Below are positions 24,786 through 33,805 of a stretch of 33,855 nt of DNA, in pieces. The notes beneath the pieces are model-generated. The model was not told the DNA's origin. It made no database searches and saw only the letters and a list, made by a program, of their open reading frames with translations. The position numbers and the translations under genes were made by a program. The stretch is from Oscillospiraceae bacterium (GTDB lineage: Bacteria; Bacillota; Clostridia; Oscillospirales; Acutalibacteraceae), in contig JAFLUN010000002.1 in NCBI GenBank assembly GCA_022508785.1, forward strand, positions 16,157-50,011, given 5' to 3'. Position 1 is the first letter of the stretch. Every line of letters begins with the position of its first letter.

Positions 24786-25526
24786 TCAGCCGTTAATAAT
24801 TAAGTGGCTACCAAGGTATTCGTTTGCTTTTATAAGTATTTGCTTGTCATTGGGAAATCTTAAAATGTCCATAGCCTTTTGGAAGCCCAGCCATAAATAC
24901 TCTTCAATTTCCTCCTGCTGAATAACCGTACGGGTGTCTTTTGTGGTTGCTAAAAATATTATAACCTTTTTCTCAATTCTGTTTTGAATTGAATACTCGG
25001 ACTTAAATCGAAAATCGGGCAAAAATTCTATTCTTACTCCCGTTTCCTCCAAAACCTCTCTGTAAGCGGTCATATGCTCGTCTTCACCGCGCTCCATATG
25101 ACCTTTCGGGAAGCCCCAATTAAGACTTCTCTTGTTTTTGATCAACAAAAAGCGAACCTCACCGTTTATTATTCTGTAAACAACAGCTCCGCATGAGGTT
25201 TCGTAAATGCAATCAAGCTCGTAAGTGCCTTCTTTTTCCGCATAAGCTATTGCATCCTCAATATCGTGAACGATAAAGCGCTTGCTTTTAGGGGCAACAA
25301 CAAGAAATATTCCGCCCCCGTTTTTTCTTTTGATAACTGCTATAACTCTGCCTTCAAACAGCCTCACCCTATGGTTCACACCCATAATGTATGCACCCTT
25401 GACCGGGTTTCTCGGATCCATTCCGCTTTCAACCTTACCGAAATTCAGTTCGTTTCTGATTCCGTTCTCTGCGTCAAAGGAGTGCATAGGCTTGGTGACA
25501 CGCACCGTTACATATTTGCCTAACAT
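24786..25526 (-). CDS. Nudix hydrolase with an N-terminal pyrophosphatase-like domain
   Basis: 246-aa two-domain protein. The C-terminal half is a Nudix hydrolase with the full box GHMERGEDEHMTAYREVLEETGV (142-164), able in principle to bind metal and split a nucleoside diphosphate derivative; the WGFPKGH lead-in resembles Ap4A-type Nudix enzymes. Residues ~1-95 (KYVTVRVTKPMHSF, NFGKVESGMDPRNPVKGAYIMGV, FEGRVIAVIKRK, VVAPKSKRF) resemble the small inorganic-pyrophosphatase-like family of Firmicutes. The acidic metal-binding pattern DxDPxD is missing, so this domain is probably not catalytic. TAGGAG lies 9 bases upstream of the ATG. The domain identification is from memory of similar sequences. 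Confidence 0.85.
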   Translation of the reverse strand: MLGKYVTVRVTKPMHSFDAENGIRNELNFGKVESGMDPRNPVKGAYIMGVNHRVRLFEGRVIAVIKRKNGGGIFLVVAPKSKRFIVHDIEDAIAYAEKEGTYELDCIYETSCGAVVYRIINGEVRFLLIKNKRSLNWGFPKGHMERGEDEHMTAYREVLEETGVRIEFLPDFRFKSEYSIQNRIEKKVIIFLATTKDTRTVIQQEEIEEYLWLGFQKAMDILRFPNDKQILIKANEYLGSHLIING

Positions 25527-25557
25527 AAATTCAAACTCCTAAACCAAAACTGAACAT

Positions 25558-25586
25558 ATTATACATATTTTACGCACTTCTTGCAA
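25558..25586 (-). promoter_or_regulatory. Sigma-A promoter of the Nudix gene
   Basis: On the minus strand TTGCAA (25586-25581), a 17-bp spacer, TATAAT (25563-25558), with a full-consensus -10 box. Confidence 0.7.
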
Positions 25587-25645
25587 GAGGTGACGCAGAG
25601 AAATGTATATTTTTTATTTTTCGACTGATTTTTTATAAAAACATA

Positions 25646-25674
25646 TTGTTATTTTATCACTATTGTTGTAAAAT
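25646..25674 (+). promoter_or_regulatory. Sigma-A promoter of the LCP gene
   Basis: TTGTTA (25646-25651), a 17-bp spacer, TAAAAT (25669-25674). Both hexamers and the spacer length equal those of the dus promoter at 4821. Confidence 0.65.
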
Positions 25675-25708
25675 AGCGGTGTATTGTTTTTGTAAAGGAT
25701 GAAGGATT

Positions 25709-26956
25709 TTGGAAGGTAAAAACCGCAGAGATGATTTTGAGGATTTTTATTCAAAAACTCCCTCAAAACCTAAATTTGAAGTAAATATTGAAGATGATGA
25801 TTTTCAGGATATTTCCTCTTTTTCAGAGAATTACGGCGTGGCGCCTCAAGTAAAATATAACAGCTCCGCTGATAACAGACGGCGTCAGGAATACTCTTTT
25901 GGCGATTCTCAAGACTTGTACGAAAATATGATTCCCGAAGACCCGAACGGCCCTAAAAAAAAGAAAAAACGCCATCCTGTTCTTGCAGTGATATCAATTC
26001 TCCTTGTGCTTGTTATCGTTGTAACCGGAAGCTTAGGTTTTTACGCCTATTCAACTGTCAAAAAATTAGTGGGCAGCATTACTGTTGACGAGCCCCTTCA
26101 GGATAATATTTATATTTCCGACGCGGAGCTTTATAAAGACAGCGAGCAAATCAATATTCTTCTCGTCGGTACAGACGCAAGAGAAAAAGATGTGCAGTCG
26201 CGCTCCGACACGATGATACTTTTAACCCTCGATTATAAAAACAAGCAAATTAAGCTTACCTCTTTTCTTCGTGATTCTTACGTTACGATTGCGAGGGAAA
26301 ATCTTCGTAAATCAAAGCTCAATTCGTCATTTTACTTTGGCGGAATCCAAATGCTTATTGACACTCTTGAGCTTAATTTCAAGGTGGAAATTCCCTATTA
26401 CGCAATTGTCGATTTTGAAATATTTGAAAATATTATTGACCGTCTCGGCGGAGTTGACATTGAGGTAACGGCAAGGGAAGCCAAGTACATAAACAGTCAA
26501 GACCACATGACAAAGGAAATCAAGAAGGATTTCCCTGAAGAAATCTTTGAAGGTGAAAACCACTTTACGGGCGGTCAAGCTCTTTGGTATTCACGAATCC
26601 GTTATCTTGATTCCGACTTCATGAGAACTCAGCGTCAAAGAAAAGTAATTCAGGCAATTATCGGCAAAGCCACAGGTCAAAAACCTAAAGAGCTCTTGGC
26701 TCTGGCTCAGGAAATTATGCCGATGGTACGCACAAACATTCCGTCTGACGATATAATGGAGTTCGGAATGAACGCTCTTCTTGAAAAGGCATACGGATTT
26801 GACGTTGTTCAGCATTCCATTCCTGCCGACGGTACTTGGTCAAACAAAACAATTTCTGGCGTAGGTTCTTGCCTTGTGCTTGATTTTGATGAAAACGTTA
26901 ATTTGCTGCACGAGTTTTTAAAGAACCGCCAGTTAACAGATGAAGAAACAAAATAA
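25709..26956 (+). CDS. LytR-CpsA-Psr (LCP) family cell-wall ligase
   Basis: Membrane-anchored enzyme expected to transfer teichoic-acid or capsule polymers from a lipid carrier to peptidoglycan. It has an unusually long acidic cytoplasmic N-terminus (residues 1-82) ending in KKKKKRH, then one membrane helix (~91-113) and the external LCP domain. Domain motifs are LLVGTDAREKDVQSRSDTMILLTL, TSFLRDSYV and KLNSSFYFGG, the conserved Arg/Asp set that binds pyrophosphate. The start is TTG with AAAGG and GAAGGA upstream; no in-frame ATG exists near it, and the transcript start is about 28 bases earlier. The GH51 gene follows after 24 bases. Confidence 0.92.
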   Translation: MEGKNRRDDFEDFYSKTPSKPKFEVNIEDDDFQDISSFSENYGVAPQVKYNSSADNRRRQEYSFGDSQDLYENMIPEDPNGPKKKKKRHPVLAVISILLVLVIVVTGSLGFYAYSTVKKLVGSITVDEPLQDNIYISDAELYKDSEQINILLVGTDAREKDVQSRSDTMILLTLDYKNKQIKLTSFLRDSYVTIARENLRKSKLNSSFYFGGIQMLIDTLELNFKVEIPYYAIVDFEIFENIIDRLGGVDIEVTAREAKYINSQDHMTKEIKKDFPEEIFEGENHFTGGQALWYSRIRYLDSDFMRTQRQRKVIQAIIGKATGQKPKELLALAQEIMPMVRTNIPSDDIMEFGMNALLEKAYGFDVVQHSIPADGTWSNKTISGVGSCLVLDFDENVNLLHEFLKNRQLTDEETK

Positions 26957-28492
<1,536 letters not shown>

Positions 28493-28530
28493 ATTTAACA
28501 GTTGAAAAACTTAAGGAAAGGAACGGTACC

Positions 28531-28626
28531 GTGCACAGAAAAGTTTTATACTCTTTTTGTGCAAACGCTGTACACACAGGTGATAAGTTATGGCAGTTAA
28601 ATGTCCTGAATGCGGACACACATTGA
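28531..28626 (+). CDS. Possible 31-codon leader ORF overlapping the next gene
   Basis: A GTG with AAAGGA eight bases upstream opens a frame of 31 codons that ends 37 bases inside the zinc-ribbon gene, in another frame. The peptide (MHRKVLYSFCANAV...) resembles nothing I recognise. A 10-bp stem, UGCACAGAAA (28532-28541) with UUUUUGUGCA (28554-28563, one G-U), starts one base into the GTG. It may be a regulatory upstream ORF or chance. Confidence 0.25.
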   Translation: MHRKVLYSFCANAVHTGDKLWQLNVLNADTH

Positions 28627-29372
28627 AAATTTGGAACATTAAGGCTGAGTGCCCGAAATGCGGCATCAATCTTCCTAATCACAAATGGGAAGAGCGTTTG
28701 GAAAAGGATGCCGACATTGCGGAAACCTCTTTTGCAAAGCTTCATTACAGAACAAAGAACTTTAAATCTGCTCTTTTCGGCTCAAAGCTTCGTATTGTCC
28801 GTCTTGTAATGACCTTTGCTCCGCTTATAGCCCTTGTTCTTCCCCTTTATACCTTTAAACTTTCTCTTCCCTTCAATGAAGGAAAGCAAACGGTATCTTT
28901 CTTAACCTTTATTTTAAAATATCTTTTAAAAACCGATATAGGCTCGGTTTTAACCCTTGCAGGCGGTGAGGTTTTGGGAACTGCAGCAACGCTTTTAATT
29001 ACAGCTTGTGTGCTTATGCTTTTCTCCGTTGTTTGCGGTGTTCTCAATTTCCTTGTTTTACTCATTGCAGGCATAAATCTTCGATATGTTTTAAACATAA
29101 TCCTTAATGTACTCAGCACGGTTTCGTTTGGCGCCGCAGCATTCTTCTTCATTAAATTTACAAGCGAATGCGCAAACTTAGGCGGCGGAATTATCACGGA
29201 AGGTACTGTAAGCTTTGGATTTATTGTCGGTTGCGTTCTTTTTGCCGTTAACTTCATTCTTAATGTTATCGTCGGAAAATCCTTTAGTGAGCAAAAAGAA
29301 AACCAGCCTGACCTTGAAGGGTTTGTTGAAAACGAGCTTCGTGAGCTTCGCCAGCCTAAAACTGCCGAATAA
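28590..29372 (+). CDS. Zinc-ribbon membrane protein, unknown function
   Basis: 260-aa protein I do not recognise as a named family. The N-terminus is a zinc ribbon with two CPxC knuckles (Cys5/Cys8 and Cys21/Cys24: CPECGHTL, CPKCGINL). A charged linker follows, then about five or six membrane helices from LVMTFAPLIALVLPLYTF to FGFIVGCVLFAVNFILNVIVG. The charged tail ends LRELRQPKTAE. AGGTGAT lies six bases before the ATG. Such ribbon-plus-membrane proteins are common in Clostridia and are often hypothetical. It has its own promoter and terminator, so it is probably monocistronic. No catalytic motif is visible. Confidence 0.85.
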   Translation: MAVKCPECGHTLKIWNIKAECPKCGINLPNHKWEERLEKDADIAETSFAKLHYRTKNFKSALFGSKLRIVRLVMTFAPLIALVLPLYTFKLSLPFNEGKQTVSFLTFILKYLLKTDIGSVLTLAGGEVLGTAATLLITACVLMLFSVVCGVLNFLVLLIAGINLRYVLNIILNVLSTVSFGAAAFFFIKFTSECANLGGGIITEGTVSFGFIVGCVLFAVNFILNVIVGKSFSEQKENQPDLEGFVENELRELRQPKTAE

Positions 29373-29394
29373 TTGTTTTTAATTTAATATTTAA

Positions 29395-29432
29395 AAAGGA
29401 GCCGGTAATTTTACCTGCTCCTTTATTTTTTT
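29395..29432. terminator. Bidirectional terminator, zinc-ribbon gene / GH127
   Basis: AAAGGAGC-c-GGTAA-tt-TTACC-t-GCTCCTTT, a stem of 13 pairs with one mismatch, followed by A and seven T on the + strand. The minus strand ends in five T, so it also serves the convergent GH127 gene. Confidence 0.9.
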
Positions 29433-29447
29433 GATTATTTTATTTGT

Positions 29448-31145
29448 TCATTCTGTTTCAAGGTAAACTCTGTACCTGCCGTGAAGGATTTCATAGAACG
29501 GACAAAGTGTGTGCCCGTCAACTGAGAATTTCATATCGCCGCATTTTTTAATATCGGTACTTTTAAGCGGAGCGCAATATATAAGCTTTTGCTCAGTAAA
29601 ATCGTTTTCACCTGCGGCGTGGTCACTTTCCGGGCAATTTTCGTTCCCCAAAAACTCTGCAAGCACAATTTCGCCGTATGTAAAATACACGAAGCGGTTA
29701 TCGTCACTCTTTGTGTGCTTTTCAAGTTCTCTTGGTAGATAAATTTTAACTATATCCCCTCTTTTGAAAAAAGAATTTATTTTAACATACCCGTTTTCGT
29801 AATTAGAAATTTCTCCGTCTTTATATTCTACCTTAAAATTCTTGCACCATGCAGGACTTCTTAAATAAACCGTGCCGTTATAATCCCTTGTAAATTCAAG
29901 GGTTTTCACGCCTTTATCTAAAGACTTAAGCCTTACGGATACATCTTCATCATCAAAAGCCGAATCAATATACAAATTTACATACAAGCCCTTGTCATAG
30001 TTGAAAATTAACTTACTGTATGTAAACGGATTTTCAAGCCCTGAGCCAAAGCAGCACCAAAATGAATCTTCTGGTGTTGAATAGACCTTAAAGTTACTCG
30101 GTGCGAGCCCTACAAAATAGGTTTTCATACCTGTTTCGTCCTGCGACGGTAAAATGTGATTATAAAGAGCGTGTTCAATGTAATCGAAATACTTACTGTT
30201 CCTCTCTCTTTCCCAAAGCATTTTTGAAAGAGTAATCATATTATTGGTGTTGCAGGTTTCGCAGGTGTTTGTTTTAAGAGGTTTTTCATCATCTTTACAA
30301 AAATGCTCCCCTGCACCGTGACCGCCTATGGCATAGGAACGGCGATTTACTACCGTATCCCAAAAGAATTTTGCCGCTGAGTAAAGATAAGCCTCTCCAC
30401 CGTTTTCATAAACCTCTAATGCGCCGATTATTTTAGGAATCTGCGTATTTGCATGGAGATTTGAGAGTATATCCTCACTCTTTGACAATGGTACAAGCAA
30501 ATTTTCTTCGCAGAAAAAATCCGCCGCTTTCTTAAAATGCTCATTTCCCGTGTGCTTATAAAGTCTTGAAAGAACGTCGTTCATTCCGCCGTATTCACAT
30601 TTGAGCAGTCTTAATCTTTGCTCAGAATTGAGAGTTGACGTGGTTTTATAAGTCCATTCGCCCAATTTTTCGGCAACTGTTAATGCATCAGCAGTTCCGA
30701 TATTTTCGTAAATATCAATAAGTCCTCTGAAAATTTTATGAAGAGAATAATAAGGCACCCACCAGCCTGCAAGGTCAAATCCGCCTGCAGTAAAGCCCTC
30801 AGGGTTTGAAAAAACCTTGTCAAAGCTTTCACTTTCGGGAAAGCCTGCAATATATCCGTTTTCGCCTTGCAGATTTTTCAGCGTATTTACGCAGTATTTC
30901 GCTCTCTCTTTTGCAAGGTTATCGCCGTTTGCGGCGTAAAGGAATGACAGAGCAGACATATAATGCCCTAAAGTGTGACCCGATATGCCCTTTGCCTCCC
31001 AGCCGCCGTAGCGTTCTGCCTTCGGCTCTTTACCCATTGCCTCAAAGCACGGAGCTAAAAGTCTGTCGGGAGATAAATCCATTATCATTTTTCTTCCCGT
31101 TTCAAAAGAAGAGAGAAAAAGTTTGTCATAAATCGTTGTTTTCAT
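29448..31145 (-). CDS. Beta-L-arabinofuranosidase, GH127 (former DUF1680)
   Basis: Cytoplasmic enzyme of 565 aa, no signal peptide, expected to release beta-L-arabinofuranose, for instance from plant hydroxyproline-rich glycoproteins. The (alpha/alpha)6 barrel starts with AKGISGHTLGHYMSALSFLYA. The zinc/cysteine site of the family is complete: Glu296 and Cys298 in CETCNTNN, and Cys364-Cys365 in FWCCFGSGLENP, where one Cys is the nucleophile. YGGMNDVLSRLY and IGGHGAGEHF are also conserved. AGGTGA precedes the ATG, directly after the glyQS terminator, so the gene may depend on read-through or on a promoter I could not place. Confidence 0.93.
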   Translation of the reverse strand: MKTTIYDKLFLSSFETGRKMIMDLSPDRLLAPCFEAMGKEPKAERYGGWEAKGISGHTLGHYMSALSFLYAANGDNLAKERAKYCVNTLKNLQGENGYIAGFPESESFDKVFSNPEGFTAGGFDLAGWWVPYYSLHKIFRGLIDIYENIGTADALTVAEKLGEWTYKTTSTLNSEQRLRLLKCEYGGMNDVLSRLYKHTGNEHFKKAADFFCEENLLVPLSKSEDILSNLHANTQIPKIIGALEVYENGGEAYLYSAAKFFWDTVVNRRSYAIGGHGAGEHFCKDDEKPLKTNTCETCNTNNMITLSKMLWERERNSKYFDYIEHALYNHILPSQDETGMKTYFVGLAPSNFKVYSTPEDSFWCCFGSGLENPFTYSKLIFNYDKGLYVNLYIDSAFDDEDVSVRLKSLDKGVKTLEFTRDYNGTVYLRSPAWCKNFKVEYKDGEISNYENGYVKINSFFKRGDIVKIYLPRELEKHTKSDDNRFVYFTYGEIVLAEFLGNENCPESDHAAGENDFTEQKLIYCAPLKSTDIKKCGDMKFSVDGHTLCPFYEILHGRYRVYLETE

Positions 31146-31158
31146 AATTTCACCTGCG

Positions 31159-31186
31159 AAAAAAGGTCTGTAAAAACAGACCTTTT
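31159..31186 (-). terminator. Intrinsic terminator after glyQS, in front of GH127
   Basis: AAAAGGTCTGT-TTTT-ACAGACCTTTT in the minus-strand sense with a six-T tail. It ends only 13 bases before the GH127 ATG, so it separates GH127 from glyQS or acts as a partial attenuator. Confidence 0.85.
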
Positions 31187-31199
31187 ATTTTAATGCCAA

Positions 31200-32600
31200 T
31201 TAAAATTTAATCTTTTCAGAAATGTAATTTACAAGCTCTGAAACAGGCATTCTTACCTGCTCCATTGTATCTCTGTCACGAACGGTTACGCAGTTGTCGG
31301 CAGGTGTATTTTCATCGCCGACAGTCTGGAAATCAACAGTTATGCAAAACGGCGTGCCGATTTCGTCCTGACGGCGGTAACGCTTGCCGATTGACCCCGT
31401 CTCGTCAAAGTCTGTCATAAAATGCTTTGAAAGCTCAGCGCAGATTTCCTCTGCCTTATCGGACAGCTTCTTTGAAAGGGGAAGAACTGCCGCTTTATAA
31501 GGTGCGATTGCCGGATTCAAATGAAGAACTACGCGGGTGTCGTTTTTCTCTTCATCAAGCACCTCTTCGTCATAAGCCTGAGCCAAAAGAGCCAACACGG
31601 TTCTGTCAAGACCGTATGTGGATTCAATAATAAACGGAATATACCTTTCATTTGTTTCAGGGTCAAGATATTCCATTTTTGCTCCGCTGTATTCCTGATG
31701 TCTTGTCAAGTCAAAATTCGTTCTGTTGTGGGTGCCGTTAATTTCGCCCCAGCCAAAGGGGAATAAAAATTCTATATCACAGGCGGCTTTTGCGTAGTGC
31801 GCCAGCTTTTCGTGGTCATGGAATCTGAGATTTTCAGCGGGAAGTCCCAAATCTTCAAAGTACTTCTTGCCGTATTCCTTAAAATATTCATACAGCTCTG
31901 TATCAGATCCCTCTTTACAGAATGTCTGAAACTCCATCTGCTCAAATTCAATTGTTCTGAACGTAAAGTTACCGGGAGTAATCTCATTTCGGAATGCTTT
32001 ACCTATTTGACCGATGCTGAACGGGAGCTTTGCTCTCATAGTGCGCTGAACATTGAGATAATTTACATATTCTCCTTGGGCATTTTCTGGGCGAAGATAA
32101 ATTACACTCTTACTGTTATTTGTAACGCCGCGAAATGTCTGGAACATAAGGTTAAATTCACGGATGTCCGTAAAATTATGCTTACCGCAATGGGGGCACG
32201 GAATGCTGTGCTCCTTAATATATTCAAACATTTCTTCCTTTGTCATACCGTCTGCGTGGGCTTCAGGGTCAAAATCGTCAATAAGATTATCAGCTCTGTG
32301 GCGCATTTTGCACTCCTTGCAGTCAAGAAGCGGATCTGAGAATGAGGATACGTGACCGCTGGCTTCCCAAACCTTCGGGTGCATAAGAATGTCAGCGTCA
32401 ACCTCATAGCTGTTTTTGCGCTCCTGAATAAACCTTTTTCTCCAAGTGTCCTTAACATTGTTTTTAAGCCTTGCACCCAAAGGGCCGTAGTCCCAAGTGT
32501 TCGCAAGACCGCCGTAAATATCGCTGCCTGCAAATATAAAACCGCGGTTTTTGCAGAGAGCAACGATTTTTTCCATCGTTTTTTCTGTATTTTTAAGCAT
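31200..32600 (-). CDS. glyQS: Glycyl-tRNA synthetase, single-chain class II type
   Basis: Charges tRNA-Gly in the cytoplasm. 466 aa is the usual size of the homodimeric form. The N-terminus KNRGFIFAGSDIYGGLANTWDYGPLG, motif 2 AFRNEITPGNFTFRTIEFEQMEF and the motif 3 region IESTYGLDRTVLALL are clear. Cysteine pairs CKEC and CPHC in the insertion (~95-145) could bind zinc, as in relatives. The C-terminal anticodon-binding domain starts near APYKAAVLPLS. AAGGA lies about 10 bases before the ATG. Its 5' leader is only about 30 bases long, so no T-box is present. Confidence 0.96.
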   Translation of the reverse strand: MLKNTEKTMEKIVALCKNRGFIFAGSDIYGGLANTWDYGPLGARLKNNVKDTWRKRFIQERKNSYEVDADILMHPKVWEASGHVSSFSDPLLDCKECKMRHRADNLIDDFDPEAHADGMTKEEMFEYIKEHSIPCPHCGKHNFTDIREFNLMFQTFRGVTNNSKSVIYLRPENAQGEYVNYLNVQRTMRAKLPFSIGQIGKAFRNEITPGNFTFRTIEFEQMEFQTFCKEGSDTELYEYFKEYGKKYFEDLGLPAENLRFHDHEKLAHYAKAACDIEFLFPFGWGEINGTHNRTNFDLTRHQEYSGAKMEYLDPETNERYIPFIIESTYGLDRTVLALLAQAYDEEVLDEEKNDTRVVLHLNPAIAPYKAAVLPLSKKLSDKAEEICAELSKHFMTDFDETGSIGKRYRRQDEIGTPFCITVDFQTVGDENTPADNCVTVRDRDTMEQVRMPVSELVNYISEKIKF

Positions 32601-32638
32601 TGTCCATCAGTCCTTAAAAGTTTTTATAATAATAAGAT

Positions 32639-32667
32639 AGTTTATAATAAATCTTTAATAAAGTCAA
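32639..32667 (-). promoter_or_regulatory. Sigma-A promoter of glyQS
   Basis: On the minus strand TTGACT (32667-32662), a 17-bp spacer, TAAACT (32644-32639). Confidence 0.65.
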
Positions 32668-32703
32668 GCAAATACAAATTTTAAAAAATTTTGCAAAAAA
32701 TTC

Positions 32704-32732
32704 TTGACAGTCATATGACAATGTGATATAAT
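32704..32732 (+). promoter_or_regulatory. Full-consensus sigma-A promoter of the SPFH gene
   Basis: TTGACA (32704-32709), a 17-bp spacer, TATAAT (32727-32732): both hexamers are perfect consensus. The spacer begins with the perfect palindrome GTCATATGAC (32710-32719). The leader is about 84 bases and contains a strong ribosome site before an ATG-TAA start-stop pair at 32767-32772. Confidence 0.85.
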
Positions 32733-32822
32733 CAAGTGAACTCAAAAGAGGAGGAACAAAAATAAAATGTAAGCACCGAGAGTTCTAAAAATTAAAAATT
32801 TATTTTAAAAGGAGATTTAAAA

Positions 32823-33677
32823 ATGAAACAAAAAGCAATTTTAGTTGATGAAAATTTAAAGGAAAAATTCTCAAGCTCATTTGGCAAAAAAGCAATAATT
32901 GCCGCCGTAGTCGTCCTTGCAATTATAATTTTAGCGGCAAACTGCATTACTATTGTCGAGGCAGGCCACACAGGCGTTATCGTAACACTCGGTAAAGTAA
33001 ACGAGGGCGTTTTGCAAGAAGGGCTCCACGTTAAAGCTCCCTTCGTTCAACAGGTTGTGAAAATCGACAACAGAATTACAAAATTGGAGGTTGAAACAGA
33101 GGCTTTTTCGAAGGACCTGCAGACAGTTTCAACAATTCTTGCAATCAACTACCGTGTTGATACAAGCAAATCCTACAGCATATACAAAAACATCGGCGCA
33201 GATTATGAAACCGTGCTTGTAACTCCTGCTGTAAACGAGGTGCTTAAAGCAATTACGGCAAAATACACCGCCGAAGAAAGCGTTACGAACAGAGCGCTGA
33301 TTTCCGACGGCTTAATTGAAGGACTTAATGAAAAGCTTAACAGCATAGGTCTTTATGTTACGGATGTTAACATAATAAACTTTGATTTCTCCGAAGCGTT
33401 CATTACTGCTATTGAAGAAAAACAGGTTGCACAGCAGAAATTGCTTAAATCCGAAACGGACAAGCAAACTGCTATTATCAATGCAGAAGCACAGGCAGAA
33501 ACCATAAGGATTACTGCCGAAGCAGAAGCAAAGGCAAACGAAATCATCAACGATTCATTGACAAAAGAGGTTATTGAATACAACAAGGTTGAAAAATGGA
33601 ACGGCGAGCTTCCCAAAGTTACGGGAAACGGCGGCAGCTTTGTAAGCCTTGATTCATTGACCGACAACAACGGATAA
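32823..33677 (+). CDS. SPFH/band-7 (prohibitin-like) membrane protein
   Basis: 284-aa protein with one N-terminal membrane helix (~24-41), then an SPFH domain (VEAGHTGVIVTLGKVNEGVLQEGLHVKAPFVQQVVKID, residues ~45-220). An Ala/Glu-rich coiled coil follows (KQTAIINAEAQAETIRITAEAEAKANEI). Relatives form ring- or cage-like oligomers in membrane microdomains and modulate proteases such as FtsH. No protease partner is in the window. AAAAGGAG lies 8 bases before the ATG. The promoter is the strongest-looking in the window, so high expression is likely. The gene is divergent from glyQS. Confidence 0.93.
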   Translation: MKQKAILVDENLKEKFSSSFGKKAIIAAVVVLAIIILAANCITIVEAGHTGVIVTLGKVNEGVLQEGLHVKAPFVQQVVKIDNRITKLEVETEAFSKDLQTVSTILAINYRVDTSKSYSIYKNIGADYETVLVTPAVNEVLKAITAKYTAEESVTNRALISDGLIEGLNEKLNSIGLYVTDVNIINFDFSEAFITAIEEKQVAQQKLLKSETDKQTAIINAEAQAETIRITAEAEAKANEIINDSLTKEVIEYNKVEKWNGELPKVTGNGGSFVSLDSLTDNNG

Positions 33678-33709
33678 CATTTAACAGTTTTCTTGCACTT
33701 ATCTTGTAG

Positions 33710-33805
33710 GGGAGGGCTTCCACGCCCTCCCGCGTAAATAAACAATGCAACTAAATCCCCTCCCTCAGTCAAGCTAACGCTTGACAGCTCCCTCAGAGAG
33801 GGAGC
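33710..33805. repeat. Palindromic intergenic element with three hairpins
   Basis: Three perfect stems follow each other: GGGAGGGC/GCCCTCCC (33710-33731), GTCAAGC/GCTTGAC (33768-33785) and GCTCCCTC/GAGGGAGC (33787-33805). The GC-rich composition and the CCCCTCCCTCAGTC...CAGCTCCCTCAGAG layout differ from the AT-rich spacers elsewhere. Similar units are common between genes in Oscillospiraceae genomes as far as I recall, so I read it as a dispersed repeat. The remaining bases to the window end hold nothing I can identify. Confidence 0.55.

Noticed and set aside
31797-32339. 180-aa + strand ORF inside glyQS
   Set aside because: Antisense shadow of glyQS, low complexity and without domain features.
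32601-32640. T-box riboswitch before glyQS
   Set aside because: The leader after the predicted transcript start is only about 30 bases and has no terminator.
33710-33805. CRISPR array
   Set aside because: The hairpins differ from one another and no regular repeat-spacer periodicity exists.
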